NCBI GenBank assembly: GCA_900074725.1
Contig: LT598457.1
Span: forward strand, 744,001 to 808,000
Source of the DNA: Lachancea dasiensis
Lineage: Eukaryota; Ascomycota; Saccharomycetes; Saccharomycetales; Saccharomycetaceae
Direction: 5' to 3'
Length of the DNA stretch: 64,000 bases
Position numbers and translations under genes: made by a program. The number at the start of each line of letters is the position of its first letter. Positions within the stretch are counted from its first letter, which is position 1. The notes below the pieces were generated by a model that had not been told where the DNA came from, searched no databases, and saw only the letters and a list, made by a program, of their open reading frames with translations. Positions 22,115-32,000 of the stretch are shown here, piece by piece.

Positions 22115-22121
22115 TATAAAA
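22115..22121 (+). promoter_or_regulatory. TATA box of the adhesin gene
   Basis: TATAAAA lies about 150 bases upstream of the chosen ATG at 22270. It sits only 29 bases before an in-frame ATG at 22150, which argues that the mRNA begins after that ATG and that 22270 is the start. Confidence 0.6.
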
Positions 22122-22269
22122 CCGCTTACACTTGACTCGAGTTCGAAAAATGTGGGTTAGGTGTTTCTCGTTATTCGCTTCATCAGTTCTACTCTTGCAA
22201 GTTCGGGACTCCTCACGAAGTTCTATTCACTCGCTTGTCAAAAATATCAACATTCAGGCTTCACCAACC

Positions 22270-24114
22270 ATGAGATGTTTCAGCGGCCTTTTGGCACTTG
22301 CCAGTGTCGCTTCGCAGGTTAGGGCTGTGGTATCCAACTCTTCGAGTGCGGTAAAGATTACAAACAATATCCTCTCAACTACAACTGGTAATAGCACTTC
22401 CTACAGCGATTCGTACGTCTTCCTGTCGATTACTGAGATCCAGCTCACTAGCCCTGTCAACGGCATAACCTTCGAAATCGATCCTGCTCTCGGAGGAGTT
22501 CCTTCAGCGGTATCCGATGGAGGCGATACCTTCAAGTTTGAGTATGGCACAGCAGTCTACGACAACGGAAATGTCACTGTCAACTTCACCTCCGTTCCAC
22601 CTTCGGGACGCTATAACTTGACTTTCCCTTGCTTCATAGGCCAGGATTCTAACCAGGAGCAGGGCCAGCACACTTACCAAACTGAATACGGGAATGAGGC
22701 GTTGAAAAACACTATTGATTATGTCGCAATGCCAAGCGACACTCCCGTATTCAATAGCATTGAGTATGACGCCGAGCAAGAACAGGCGTACTTCTATTTG
22801 AACATTCCCAAAGCGGCCTATCTCGGAGGTTTCACTTTCAACACCACCGGTCCCAAGGAATATTCTTACATCAGCGATTCTTTTGACTTCGGGTTTGTGA
22901 GAACCCCAGATGGCTCTGACAGCTTTAACGACCCGGCGAATACGGCCAGTACCTTGGACAGTGTCTATCCTCAGTATTATACTCTCGATACTGCGTCTGG
23001 CGGTGTCGATTTCCGGTACAATGGGAGCATCACCACAGAGACCACCAGCGAAGCTGGTTCTGATATTAGCTACATTGGCGCCTATATCAAATTCGAGGTT
23101 ACACCTCCCACAGGTACGAATGTGTTTGAGTTGGATGCCACCTTAGCTTTCAGCGGCAACTCTGGGAAACAAGACTTGACGTACTCTTTCAAAAACTACG
23201 GCTACGGCCCCGGGTTTTTGGATGCTGTTGAAATTCCTTCTGTGTCTGTTTCCAGTGGGAGCTCTGATTCATCTTCGTCCTCCTCTTCGGGTTCGAGCAC
23301 CGCCCCATCTTCGTCCCCTGTTTCGGGCTCGAGCACCGTCCCTTCTTCCTCTTCTTTGGCCTCGAGCTCCTCCACAGCCGGTGTCAATTCCACTGGTTCT
23401 TCTGGATCGAGCACCGCCCCATCTTCGTCCCCTATTTCCGGCTCGAGCACCGTCCCTTCTTCCTCTTCTTTGGCCTCGAGCTCCTCTACAGCTGGTTTCA
23501 ATTCCACTGGTTCTTCCTCTGCCTCCAGTTATTCTGGTAAGGCATCTTCTTCAAGTAGCAGCGCCACTTTGAGCTCTGCATTTGGTAGTACTTCCGCTTC
23601 GTACAATTTTTCTTCGCAACTCTCTTCAGCATCCACCTGGACTTTACCTAGCTTCTCGCCTTCACTACTATCGTCTGCCACTTGGGCTTCTTCAAATGCT
23701 TCTCAGTATGTGACTACTGCCACTACCGAAGATATCTCAACCACGGTGATTACCACTTGTCCAATATGTACTGGCAAAGACAAGACCACCGTCGTTCAAG
23801 TATCTACTATCACTACAACTGAAAGCGGCCTTGTGACTGAATACACAACATTCTGTCCATTGAGTGCTACGGAGACTTCTTTGTCTATATCTTCCGGATC
23901 CACTGTCAGTCCATCGGTTGCCATTTCAGAAGTGTCTTCGGGGGTCTATACAGTCTACACCACTTATTGTCCATATGGAAGTACTTCAGGCCTTCCACAA
24001 TCTCATGTGAAACCTACAAGTACTGCAGCTGAAGTGTCAGAGTATGAAGGAGCTGCTGTGTCGGTAGCCTATAACTTTGTGGCAATGATTTTTTCATTTT
24101 TTGCGCTCATTTGA
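22270..24114 (+). CDS. GPI-anchored Ser/Thr-rich cell-wall adhesin-like protein (614 aa)
   Basis: Secreted cell-wall protein. The signal peptide is residues 1-19 (MRCFSGLLALASVASQVRA). An N-terminal beta-rich domain at about 20-315 has many N-glycosylation sites (NSS, NTT, NVT, NFT, NGS) and few cysteines; I do not recognise it as PA14 or Flo11-type. A Ser-rich stalk at about 317-480 contains two 38-residue tandem repeats. Two Cys-containing TT-rich motifs follow (ITTCPICTGKDKTTVVQV...YTTFCP; VYTVYTTYCPYG), common in yeast flocculin/GPI proteins. A hydrophobic C-terminal tail of about 20 residues fits a GPI-attachment signal. An upstream in-frame ATG (22150) is disfavoured by signal-peptide position and the TATA box. 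The gene is absent from the conserved gene order: AMD1 and SRC1 are direct neighbours in the parent arrangement. Confidence 0.82.
   Translation: MRCFSGLLALASVASQVRAVVSNSSSAVKITNNILSTTTGNSTSYSDSYVFLSITEIQLTSPVNGITFEIDPALGGVPSAVSDGGDTFKFEYGTAVYDNGNVTVNFTSVPPSGRYNLTFPCFIGQDSNQEQGQHTYQTEYGNEALKNTIDYVAMPSDTPVFNSIEYDAEQEQAYFYLNIPKAAYLGGFTFNTTGPKEYSYISDSFDFGFVRTPDGSDSFNDPANTASTLDSVYPQYYTLDTASGGVDFRYNGSITTETTSEAGSDISYIGAYIKFEVTPPTGTNVFELDATLAFSGNSGKQDLTYSFKNYGYGPGFLDAVEIPSVSVSSGSSDSSSSSSSGSSTAPSSSPVSGSSTVPSSSSLASSSSTAGVNSTGSSGSSTAPSSSPISGSSTVPSSSSLASSSSTAGFNSTGSSSASSYSGKASSSSSSATLSSAFGSTSASYNFSSQLSSASTWTLPSFSPSLLSSATWASSNASQYVTTATTEDISTTVITTCPICTGKDKTTVVQVSTITTTESGLVTEYTTFCPLSATETSLSISSGSTVSPSVAISEVSSGVYTVYTTYCPYGSTSGLPQSHVKPTSTAAEVSEYEGAAVSVAYNFVAMIFSFFALI
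23290..23517 (+). repeat. Two 114-base tandem repeats in the adhesin stalk
   Basis: Two adjacent copies of a 38-codon unit (starting GSSTAPSSSP and ending NSTGSS) differ at only a few bases. In-frame repeats like this can expand or contract and so change stalk length. Confidence 0.88.
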
Positions 24115-24289
24115 GGTGCTCGTGCACTTGCACCTTGTGTCAAGTAAATTTGAGAACGTTTTGAGGCATTCAACTTCACAGACTAGTACTATCTGGTTGT
24201 TTTGAGTTCGTTATGTGCAGGGAAGCAAAAGTTCAATAAGTAACCTTTAGCACTTTTTTTTAGCTAATTCTGTTTCATGGAGCCATCCG
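24115..24289. other. Adhesin 3' flank
   Basis: Short downstream region; presumably holds the transcript end. Nothing specific is seen. Confidence 0.3.
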
Positions 24290-24540
24290 GCCACCATGCC
24301 ACCCATCACACCCATCACCCTCTCCTAACTTTCTATTTCACTTTCCTTCCATATCCTTCCCCACCTTCTACTACCCTTCTCTCTTCTCTACTACTTTTTT
24401 ATATCCACATATCTCCTCTCTCTTCTACTACCACTAGACTCTCCCCACCCACATATCTACCCTCTCCTCTATTTATTCTTCTATCCCTTCTCTCCTATAC
24501 TACTGCCACTACTACTACGTATTCTCTCCCTCATCACCAT
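24290..24540. repeat. CT-rich, strand-asymmetric tract of about 250 bases
   Basis: The + strand is almost entirely C and T with scattered A and very few G. Recurring words are ccttc, ctctcc, ctactac and cacccatcac. It lies directly between the adhesin 3' end and the right LTR copy. The composition is unlike any other part of the window and recalls subtelomeric or polypyrimidine sequence. A frame through it is only a composition artefact. Confidence 0.7.
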
Positions 24541-24545
24541 CTTTT

Positions 24546-25007
24546 TATTGAGGCGAATCTGATTCATTAGTATAAAGCTTACTAAATAGGTCTTGTAAGT
24601 GGTTCATAGTCATTGTAAGATGAGCAATTTGGATCTAGGTCTATTTATCTCTGTGATTATTCTGGCATTAGGATTGGTTCAGTCACCTAAACAAACATCA
24701 GGTATCTGTACCATTCTTGCTCGGTGACTCTGGTCAACACAATTTTCAATCACCCGTTCTAGCTCATTCTATTGCCCATGGATTTACGGCTTCAATGCCG
24801 TACAATACCGACTACTTATCAATCGCCGATCCCATTGGACAACAGCTGTTCTCTTCCGCTTGTCTTAGACGGTAAGTCGATTTGTATGGCCTCGGTTGTG
24901 TACTATCATTCTGTACCACTGGGTCACATATTTACTGACGCTGATTATGCGATTAGGCGCACATCGCCATCAGTTTCCTAGTAACTCACATTGTTCCCAA
25001 CGTTATA
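24546..25007 (-). mobile_element. LTR copy, Ty1/copia-type, right inverted arm (3' LTR)
   Basis: About 460 bases, the inverted partner of 19421-19853. On the minus strand it follows directly after a copia-like RNase H relic (25019-25278), the order expected of the end of a Ty1/copia element: RNase H, then 3' LTR. The 5' part of the element is not present here, so this is a truncated old copy. Confidence 0.75.
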
Positions 25008-25018
25008 TAACATGGCCG

Positions 25019-25278
25019 GTGTTTGAACAAAGTTGTGACGCGCGTAATCTGGGTGCAGTTAGGGCTCGATAATTTAACAATTCAATCCAACAGAAAAACT
25101 CTTGAGCTGTTGGATAATTGAAGTGGTCAGGAATTTTGTGTGCAATCGCTGTCCCTCTGAATACTATTGGTTGATTATTCACCTTGTATACTCTCGTTTT
25201 ACTGACATCGCTGGTATCACTTTGTACTATACTGGCACAAGGGCCATGCTTGCCATTATGCAAGCCGATGGTATTCAA
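25019..25278 (-). mobile_element. Ty1/copia RNase H relic
   Basis: A minus-strand fragment whose translation includes IVQSDTSDVSKTRVYKVNNQ and then PIVFRGTAIA. The layout resembles the copia-type RNase H segment (Ty1 reads KSQIGNIYLLNGKVIGGKS there). A related fragment is at 61716-61945. Together with the adjoining LTR it marks a decayed, incomplete element. Confidence 0.55.
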
Positions 25279-25484
25279 ACAGTGCTAGATCACCACAAGC
25301 TGGTGATTCTAACATCTTTAATCCTCTTGAGAGATGCAAGGCAATTGTGGAGTGCAGACTTTGGCTACGTATGTAATGATATCGCAGTGTCCTAGATTAT
25401 CAATGTCGAATTTGTGTTTACATTGATGAACATCGCGTAAGCACAACCTTTAACATTCAACAACTGTTAACAACTTCAAGTTTG

Positions 25485-27897
25485 ATGGAAATAGAGTACC
25501 TGGAAGAAAATTTTGAGCCGAAAAGTGTAAAAGTGGCACAACTGCGTCGTATCCTGGTGGAAAACGACGTAGCACTTTCTCCAGGACTTAAGAAAGCCGA
25601 GTTATGCGCTTTATTTGAGCAGCACATCAGACCTAAAAGAGCCGAGCTTCTTCGAGAGCAGAGCAGCGAGCATGTGAAAGATGAGATTGAACGGGCTACA
25701 ACGGATTCGAGCTTCTCACGAGATATTTCTTCGGAGGACTCGGCCTTTTCCCACGTCAACGACTTTCAAAGGAAAAGCAACTCCAGCAGGAAGAGCTCCC
25801 GGAAACGTAAGGTTGAAGACACGGATCCTGTCAGTACGGATGCTCCAAAGACTAAAAAACGAGGTAAACGTAAAATGGCCACACCATCGTGGGACTCTGA
25901 GGAAGAAACCTCCAAGCCAGTTGGGTCACCTTTGGTAAATAAAGTTCGTTCAAAAAGCCCTATGAAAGGCTCTCCACATAGGTCCTTGATCATAGATAAG
26001 TTCGAGTCGTCATCTTCGCCTTCGCCGGTTTCGACCCCCGGGAATGTCTCGTCCAATGCGGATATCTGGGATTTCTCTGTCAAACGAAGGACGGCCTCGC
26101 CGGATTTTTCGAAACTTAAAGTGAGCTCTGAGTTTGCTAAACAATTGGCAAAAGCTTCAGGGAATCCCTCCCAGACTCCTCTGAAGGCACCTGTCAAGGA
26201 AAGTCAACGCTTCTCTGAGGACGCAGAATCCACCGAAAACTCGTTTCACGATTTGCCAGCCTTCTCCCACACCCAAGGCAATACCCTGGAGGAAAAACCC
26301 CCTTCGGAAGGATCGACACCCTCAAAAGGCTCTTCTCCTTCAAGTACTTCGAAAGATTCAACACCGATCAAAGATAACGATTCCGCAGCACCTGAGGAAA
26401 ACGTTCTGAACAGGGAAGACACCAGCATTTCAGAGCAAAATTCAGATGAGAACTCTGCAGACATCAAGGAGGAAAATGAAACTATTGAATCGTCGGAAGT
26501 TGAAGATAACGAAGAATCGATAACCCTTGAAGACCTCGACCACGAGATAAGTGAAGCCAAGATCACAACACCTGAGCTGGCGACTGCAGATGATGTCAAA
26601 AGAGTGGAGGGTATGATTGAGAGCCAAAGTGATGGGCGAAGCAATGTGGAGTTGGGCAAACGTGCTTCGCTCCCCAGAGCGCCTGTCCGTTTCGTCAAAA
26701 AGTTTAGCATGGGATTATGGAAACTTCTCTTCAATATAATGATCATGGTTCCTATCCTCTTTGGGCTTTGGTATCGTGAGGAAAGGCTTCAAATAGGTTA
26801 CTGTGGGCATGAAATAAACTTGCCGACATTTGACAACGCTAACAACAAACCCTGGATCAATAACGTCGAGAGATTCTTGGATCAGCATAAGCCTAAATGT
26901 TTGGCATGCCCGGAAAATGCCATTTGTTACCCTTATATGAAGATTAAGTGTAAGCCTGATTACGTCGTAACCAAGTCTATCTGGAGCCTACAAGGACTGT
27001 TCCCCATCAGTGACTATTGCACAAAGGACTCTCGGCGTGAGAAGTTGATATCAGAAGTAATCGCTAAATCATTGGAGCTCTTGCGTACCAAAAATGGAAA
27101 CATAAAGTGTGGTGAGGGACAGGATGACATTGAGAGCGGTATAACAGAGGCGGATCTGTATACCATTTTTTATGAATCTCGTGCGCCATCGATCAACAGT
27201 GAAGAGTTTGAAGAGCTATGGTCTCAGGTCGTAGAAGACTTGAAGAATGAACCTGAAATTACATGGAGGCAAGTGAGTTAATTCTAATTTTACTTTTGTG
27301 GTGCCACATATTAAGCCATCACTTCCAATTTCAATTATACTAACAATACAACAGTTACAAACCACTAGATTTGACTTTGGAGGAGACAGCGACATTTCCG
27401 TTGAAACCAATGACCTTCCGGAACAGGAGAGACATTTTCAACTCGGCGGCAAAAACGGGATTTTTCGCTCGTCATCCAAGAAGTACATCGGGATCCGATG
27501 CAAATTCGAAAGAGAAGTTCATCAAACTTATCAAAAATTCAAATTTGTGATTTGGGCAGTAGTGGGATTACTGACGATAATCAAGACACTTACGCACAAA
27601 ATGCGTGCTTATTACCAAAGACAAGAGAAGATCGAGCAACTGACGCAACAAGTAATCATCAAATTACAAAACACAGCGAGGGCCTCCGAGAGCTCCAATT
27701 CACCGGCCTACTTAAGTACAGTCCAGTTGAGAGATGTACTTCTTTCTGATATTGTTGACTTAAAGCTGAAAAATAAGCTATGGAAGCTAGTTATGAAAAA
27801 TCTAGAACAGAATAATACAAATGTCAAGAGCACTCTCATGGAAGTCCATGGTGAAATTATGAAGTGTTGGGAGTGGGTAGGACCGTCCGGAGGGTGA
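25485..27897 (+). CDS. SRC1: Inner-nuclear-membrane LEM/HeH protein Src1/Heh, alternatively spliced
   Basis: Man1-type inner nuclear membrane protein, the single counterpart of SRC1 (HEH1) and HEH2, which tether silent and rDNA chromatin and assist nuclear-pore surveillance. Exon 1 is 25485-27272 (596 codons): HeH/SAP-like fold at about 1-50, a Ser/Lys-rich nuclear-localisation region, then a first membrane helix at about 410-430 (LLFNIMIMVPILFGLWY) and a luminal domain with cysteines. Exon 2 is 27355-27897, carrying a second helix (FVIWAVVGLLTIIKTL) and the MSC-type C-terminal region: 776 aa. A donor four bases upstream changes frame in exon 2 and stops at 27548-27550: 659 aa with one membrane helix. 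A TTG codon precedes the ATG and is not used. Confidence 0.94.
27269..27354 (+). other. SRC1: SRC1 intron with two overlapping 5' splice sites
   Basis: The donor sequence is GCAAGTGAGT at 27269-27278. GCAAGT (intron from 27269) gives the short form and GTGAGT (intron from 27273) the long form. The branch point TACTAAC is at about 27338-27344 and the acceptor ...ACAACAG ends at 27354. The same overlapping donor is known from S. cerevisiae SRC1, where both mRNAs are made. Confidence 0.92.
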
Positions 27898-28472
27898 TCG
27901 CAACAGCGATGGTCTGTATTTTTGTAGTTCATAAGTTATCTTAATATAGTTTTGTGTAAAATATCAATGAGCATACCTTTTAGCCCCAATTTCTCAGGCT
28001 CTAGCAGCCAGGTCATCATCGACTTCGGTTTGCGCCTACAATGGAACTTATACAACACGAAAGACTTGGCGCACCGATACTTGAAATAGAGCGCCACGTC
28101 CTCCCAGATAGTTGACAGGCAAGGGAATGAAAAAAAGACAACTGAAGCCAACCTCGTTTCTTCTACTTAAAGCACTGAAAGCAGTCGAACTAACTCCTAA
28201 TGTTGAAGTCAAAATTTCTGGTATGAAGCGATCTTCAAAGGACACGCTAGGCAAATGTGGAGTTTCGTGACAGTCAACGGCTCGTTGGTGGCTCAACAAG
28301 CTACTGGGATTGTGGAAGGGTATCAATGTCACGAACTTTTTATTTTCAAGTAGCACATATTTGACACCGCGACAACAACCTATGAAATGACAGTTGTGGG
28401 TCATCACGGGCAGCTGATCAGAGAAGCACAGAAGCAAACACTAAATTCTAGGGGAAAGGGTAAAGTAGGAGG
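27898..28472. other. Intergenic, no gene recognised
   Basis: About 575 bases after SRC1. Frames here are short and lack support. It includes the upstream region of the small gene at 28546. Confidence 0.3.
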
Positions 28473-28479
28473 TATAAAA
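28473..28479 (+). promoter_or_regulatory. TATA box of the small membrane protein gene
   Basis: TATAAAA 73 bases upstream of the ATG at 28546. It favours that start over an ATG at 28387, which lies upstream of the box. Confidence 0.5.
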
Positions 28480-28545
28480 CATATTCATTTTGACGTATTG
28501 TGCAAACTCAGAGACCTACAATTGGAACTAATTCCTTTACGCACA

Positions 28546-28788
28546 ATGTCAGACTTGGGGAGAGTCGGAAATTTTTCAAGAGTCGCCGGGGTGAGACATG
28601 TTAAGAGTGGACTTCTTGGGTTTGTGGTAGGGATCTCTTTAGCATCAATCCTGGCGGTCCAAATTGTGGATCGGACGAGGAAGGAGATGGACTGGGCTGA
28701 CAGTGTTTCTGAACTAAGCAGATCAGTCAGAAAACTTGAGTTGCATGTGAAAGAGCTGGAGCGACGCTCGTCTAATACTAAGCCATGA
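28546..28788 (+). CDS. Small single-pass membrane protein with coiled coil (80 aa), unknown
   Basis: I do not recognise this protein. It has a basic N-terminus (RVGNFSRVAGVRHVKSG), one hydrophobic helix at about residues 22-41 (GLLGFVVGISLASILAVQIV), then a charged amphipathic helix with heptad-like leucines (SVSELSRSVRKLELHVKELE). This layout is typical of small mitochondrial inner-membrane or ER proteins. The frame extends upstream to an ATG at 28387 (133 aa), but a TATA box between the two starts favours the short form. It sits between SRC1 and TOM1; I recall no S. cerevisiae gene at that place, so it may be lineage-specific or an unannotated small gene. Confidence 0.55.
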   Translation: MSDLGRVGNFSRVAGVRHVKSGLLGFVVGISLASILAVQIVDRTRKEMDWADSVSELSRSVRKLELHVKELERRSSNTKP

Positions 28789-29067
28789 TCAACAACGACA
28801 CAAAAACTAATATTTCAACTTGCATGATGGTATTTGGGCAACATTCATATTAATTTTTGCAATTGTCATCATGGTGAATTTTAATGTTTTGTAATCGAAT
28901 TATGCATTCCAATTAATTAATATTTCAGCAGTCCAAGACTCTAGGAGCATTAACTCAGATCACAAACAGCACTGCGTTTTGTGATTTATTGAACTCTTTA
29001 AAAGATGTGTAATGAAGCTATATTCTATATGTCATTATTTGACTAGTTTACAGCCGCCCTAACACCA

Positions 29068-32000
29068 TTAAGCTATTCCGAAACCTTCATGTCCCTCGTT
29101 GATAGCCAACAGAAGAGAGCCCCTCAGGGTTTCATATGAGTCATACGCTGGCAGATCGAGTTGGTTGAAGCACGTGTGCGATGAAGGCAATCTGTCAGTG
29201 GCGCCGTAATCCCTATGAATTGAGAACTTACTGATTCCATTAACGCCTGTCAACTCCTTAAATCCACTTAAAGGAACTTTGCTTGTTCCTGTAACAAACT
29301 GCAGCAACTTGGCACGCTCTTCACTGTCGAAAGAACGCACAGCTCTCCAAAAATAATTGATCTGCTTGCAAGTGGGCGTGTAGTTGACGTAATTCGTATT
29401 ATTTTTCCAGTCATCAACATCGATATCAGGCAACCCGCTAATTAATAATTCCAGTTCCTGTTCGTCAAATACAGAAATCAAATCCTTTGGAATGATGGCG
29501 TAGAAGCCTAGCAAAAAGTTGTCCATTTGCTCTTTAACTGACGTGTGAAGTTTGAACTCTACGATTTTCTTCACGTATTCTTGTTTGTTCTCTTCTGTAA
29601 CAAGAATGCTACGTCCGTTTTCAATTAAGTCCACAGTCTTGTGTTCACCGTAGTCGTCTGTTTCGACAGAAAATGTTTCTTCAATGATATCTGTAATATC
29701 ATTCTCTAAAATCCAGATCAATGACTTGTAGTAATCAAGGTCGAGAGATTCCATGTCTTTAAGAGCAACTGGCTTACTGAGAATATTCTTGTAAACTTCT
29801 CTGCTGAAATGGCAATCCAGATAGCACTGATCACAAATAGCTTTACCGATAATCATACCAATGAATTTAAAAAAGGAAAGATGTTCTGGATTAATTCCCG
29901 AAGTTCGATTGGGATGGAAAGTAGTCTTATCAGAGGCAACAGGCAAGAATAAGGCGTAGTCTGGGTTGAACATTTGACGCGATAAAACCTGATACCATTC
30001 TCGTGTGACGCCGCCAGCATCAACGCCAGCTTCGCCTTTGAAAGTAATCTCCAGTTTTGAATTCTTGATGTCTTCGTTGGACTTAAAGAAGAGCGAGCGA
30101 TAAGAATCTAGGAAAACCTGGTCACGCCTCACCGAGATAGACAGTTTAGGCTTTTCTTGGGCACTTGTGCGTACTTTTGCAATGAAATAATATCTTTTGT
30201 TGTCAAAGTCTAGAATTTTTGGGTTTTTGACTAGCAAAGCGAATGGTCCGCTCATCAATTTTGGATTGGACCTAATCATTTGATTCAGCAGTTTTTTGTG
30301 CAGATCAGTGAACGCAAAAAATGTATTCTCAGCCGCAATCTCACTAAAGTCCGAACTTCTTTCTTCATATCTTAAATTCTCACGAGAATCCCGTACCTTG
30401 CTGTGCTTACAAACAACCATAAGAGATTCAATCAAAGGCAAGAGTATATTAGCGGAAGAGCTTAATGCCGGTCTCTTTTCCAATTTCTCCAGACAGTACC
30501 CTAAAGACGTCCAGACGGCACCCAGTTTTACCTTGTCGTAAAGCGCCATCAAACGGTCGATCGCAACCTCTGAGGGCTTTTTCTTGTTGGTAAAAATATA
30601 GTCGATTGCTGTTAAAACCTTCAAAAGTTTTGCTTGATCAGAACTGTGAGCGGTAAACTTTTGTATTGTCTCATAATCAATTTCTGTTCCATTCTCAACC
30701 CCACTTATCTCAGCATTCAGGGCATCGAGATCGGGAACCAAAACGCCCACTGTTTTTATGGCAAGCGAACAGAGCTCCTCTGTAAAAATGTCTTGCGCGC
30801 AGTTGATTGTTGATAGATTGGTCATGATGTTTAACGTCTGCTGAAACACTTTCGTGTTACATGCATCAAGCCGGATCACGGAAACCACAGCCTCCAAATG
30901 CTTTTTTTCAATATCCGGTATAGTGAACTTTTTTTGAGAGCCCCCGCTGACCGTTTTAGCTATCGTTGTTATTGGTTTGGTGATGATTTGCAGTATTCGC
31001 GTCAACAGATCAAGGAGCACAGATTCGTCGGTGATAATCTTTTTATCAAAAAGGCTGAAGAGGTAGTTGATCGGCCATTTGACGTTGCCCGCAAAGAGAT
31101 CTTTCTTGGTCTTAAGAGGCGATTTGTTGATCAACAGATTCTCGTGTTCTGTTATGAAGAAAAACTTCAACCTACTATCTGTTTCGATCAGGTTTTGTAA
31201 CACTTCAATTGTTTGATTCGCTACACTCAAGGGTGTACACTCTACCGGAAGTACTCGACTGGTAGATGCCTTCACAACTCCCAGTGCCTTGTTTGAAATT
31301 AAGTTGTAAACCTTCTCCAGAGATTTGTTGTCATCAATACCTTCAGTTAGAATTAACATTAAAATGTTCATGATATCACTTCGATTTTGCTTACTTGAGC
31401 ACAGGCGGAAGAAAAGCTCATGATAGGCTTCACGAGCCAGATAAGGTTGAGATATGAATAACGACCTCATTAAGGCTGAAATACCCGAGCGGTCAACCAG
31501 AGGGGAGAAATAAATTTTCCCTGGCTTCTTCTTCCCCATACGATTGTCACCAGTCACATCAGATTGTTCATCTTCGTCAGGGATTTCATCACGCTCCCTG
31601 TCATTATTATTCATCAGCCTAGAAAACCTTGATTCAGCAGCTTCTTGTTCTAGAATCTCTTCACGTAAATTCTCAGGAATTGAATCTAAAAAGTCAGTGT
31701 CAATTTCTCGGGATTCCACTGTTTGCTCCAAAGCTTCTGCGCGGCGTTCACGGATATGCTGAGAGAATACTTCAGCTCTCATATCATCAGGTAAAGCGTT
31801 AAGGAATTCAGGATCAATGTCGGTTCCCGCAATATTAACTTGCTCGCCTCCAATATCGACCATTATTGGTTCCAATTCTTCAACTTCTTGCTCGTTTTCC
31901 CGCTCTGAGCCACTGTCTTCTGATCCGCTGCCATTAGTTTCCTCGACTCTCCTCTTCTTCGATTCAGCACGTTTAGTCTCTTCCTCCAGTTTCTTTTTTT

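Noticed and set aside
21399-22119. Several overlapping 75-150-codon frames on both strands upstream of the adhesin
   Set aside because: None has recognisable motifs or coding-like composition; treated as promoter DNA.
22132-22269. N-terminal extension of the adhesin
   Set aside because: The first codon is TTG, the next ATG (22150) is only 29 bases after the TATA box, and the signal peptide begins at the ATG at 22270.
24277-24570. 97-codon frame through the CT-rich tract
   Set aside because: Composed of Ser, Leu, Pro, Thr, Tyr and His only because of the base composition.
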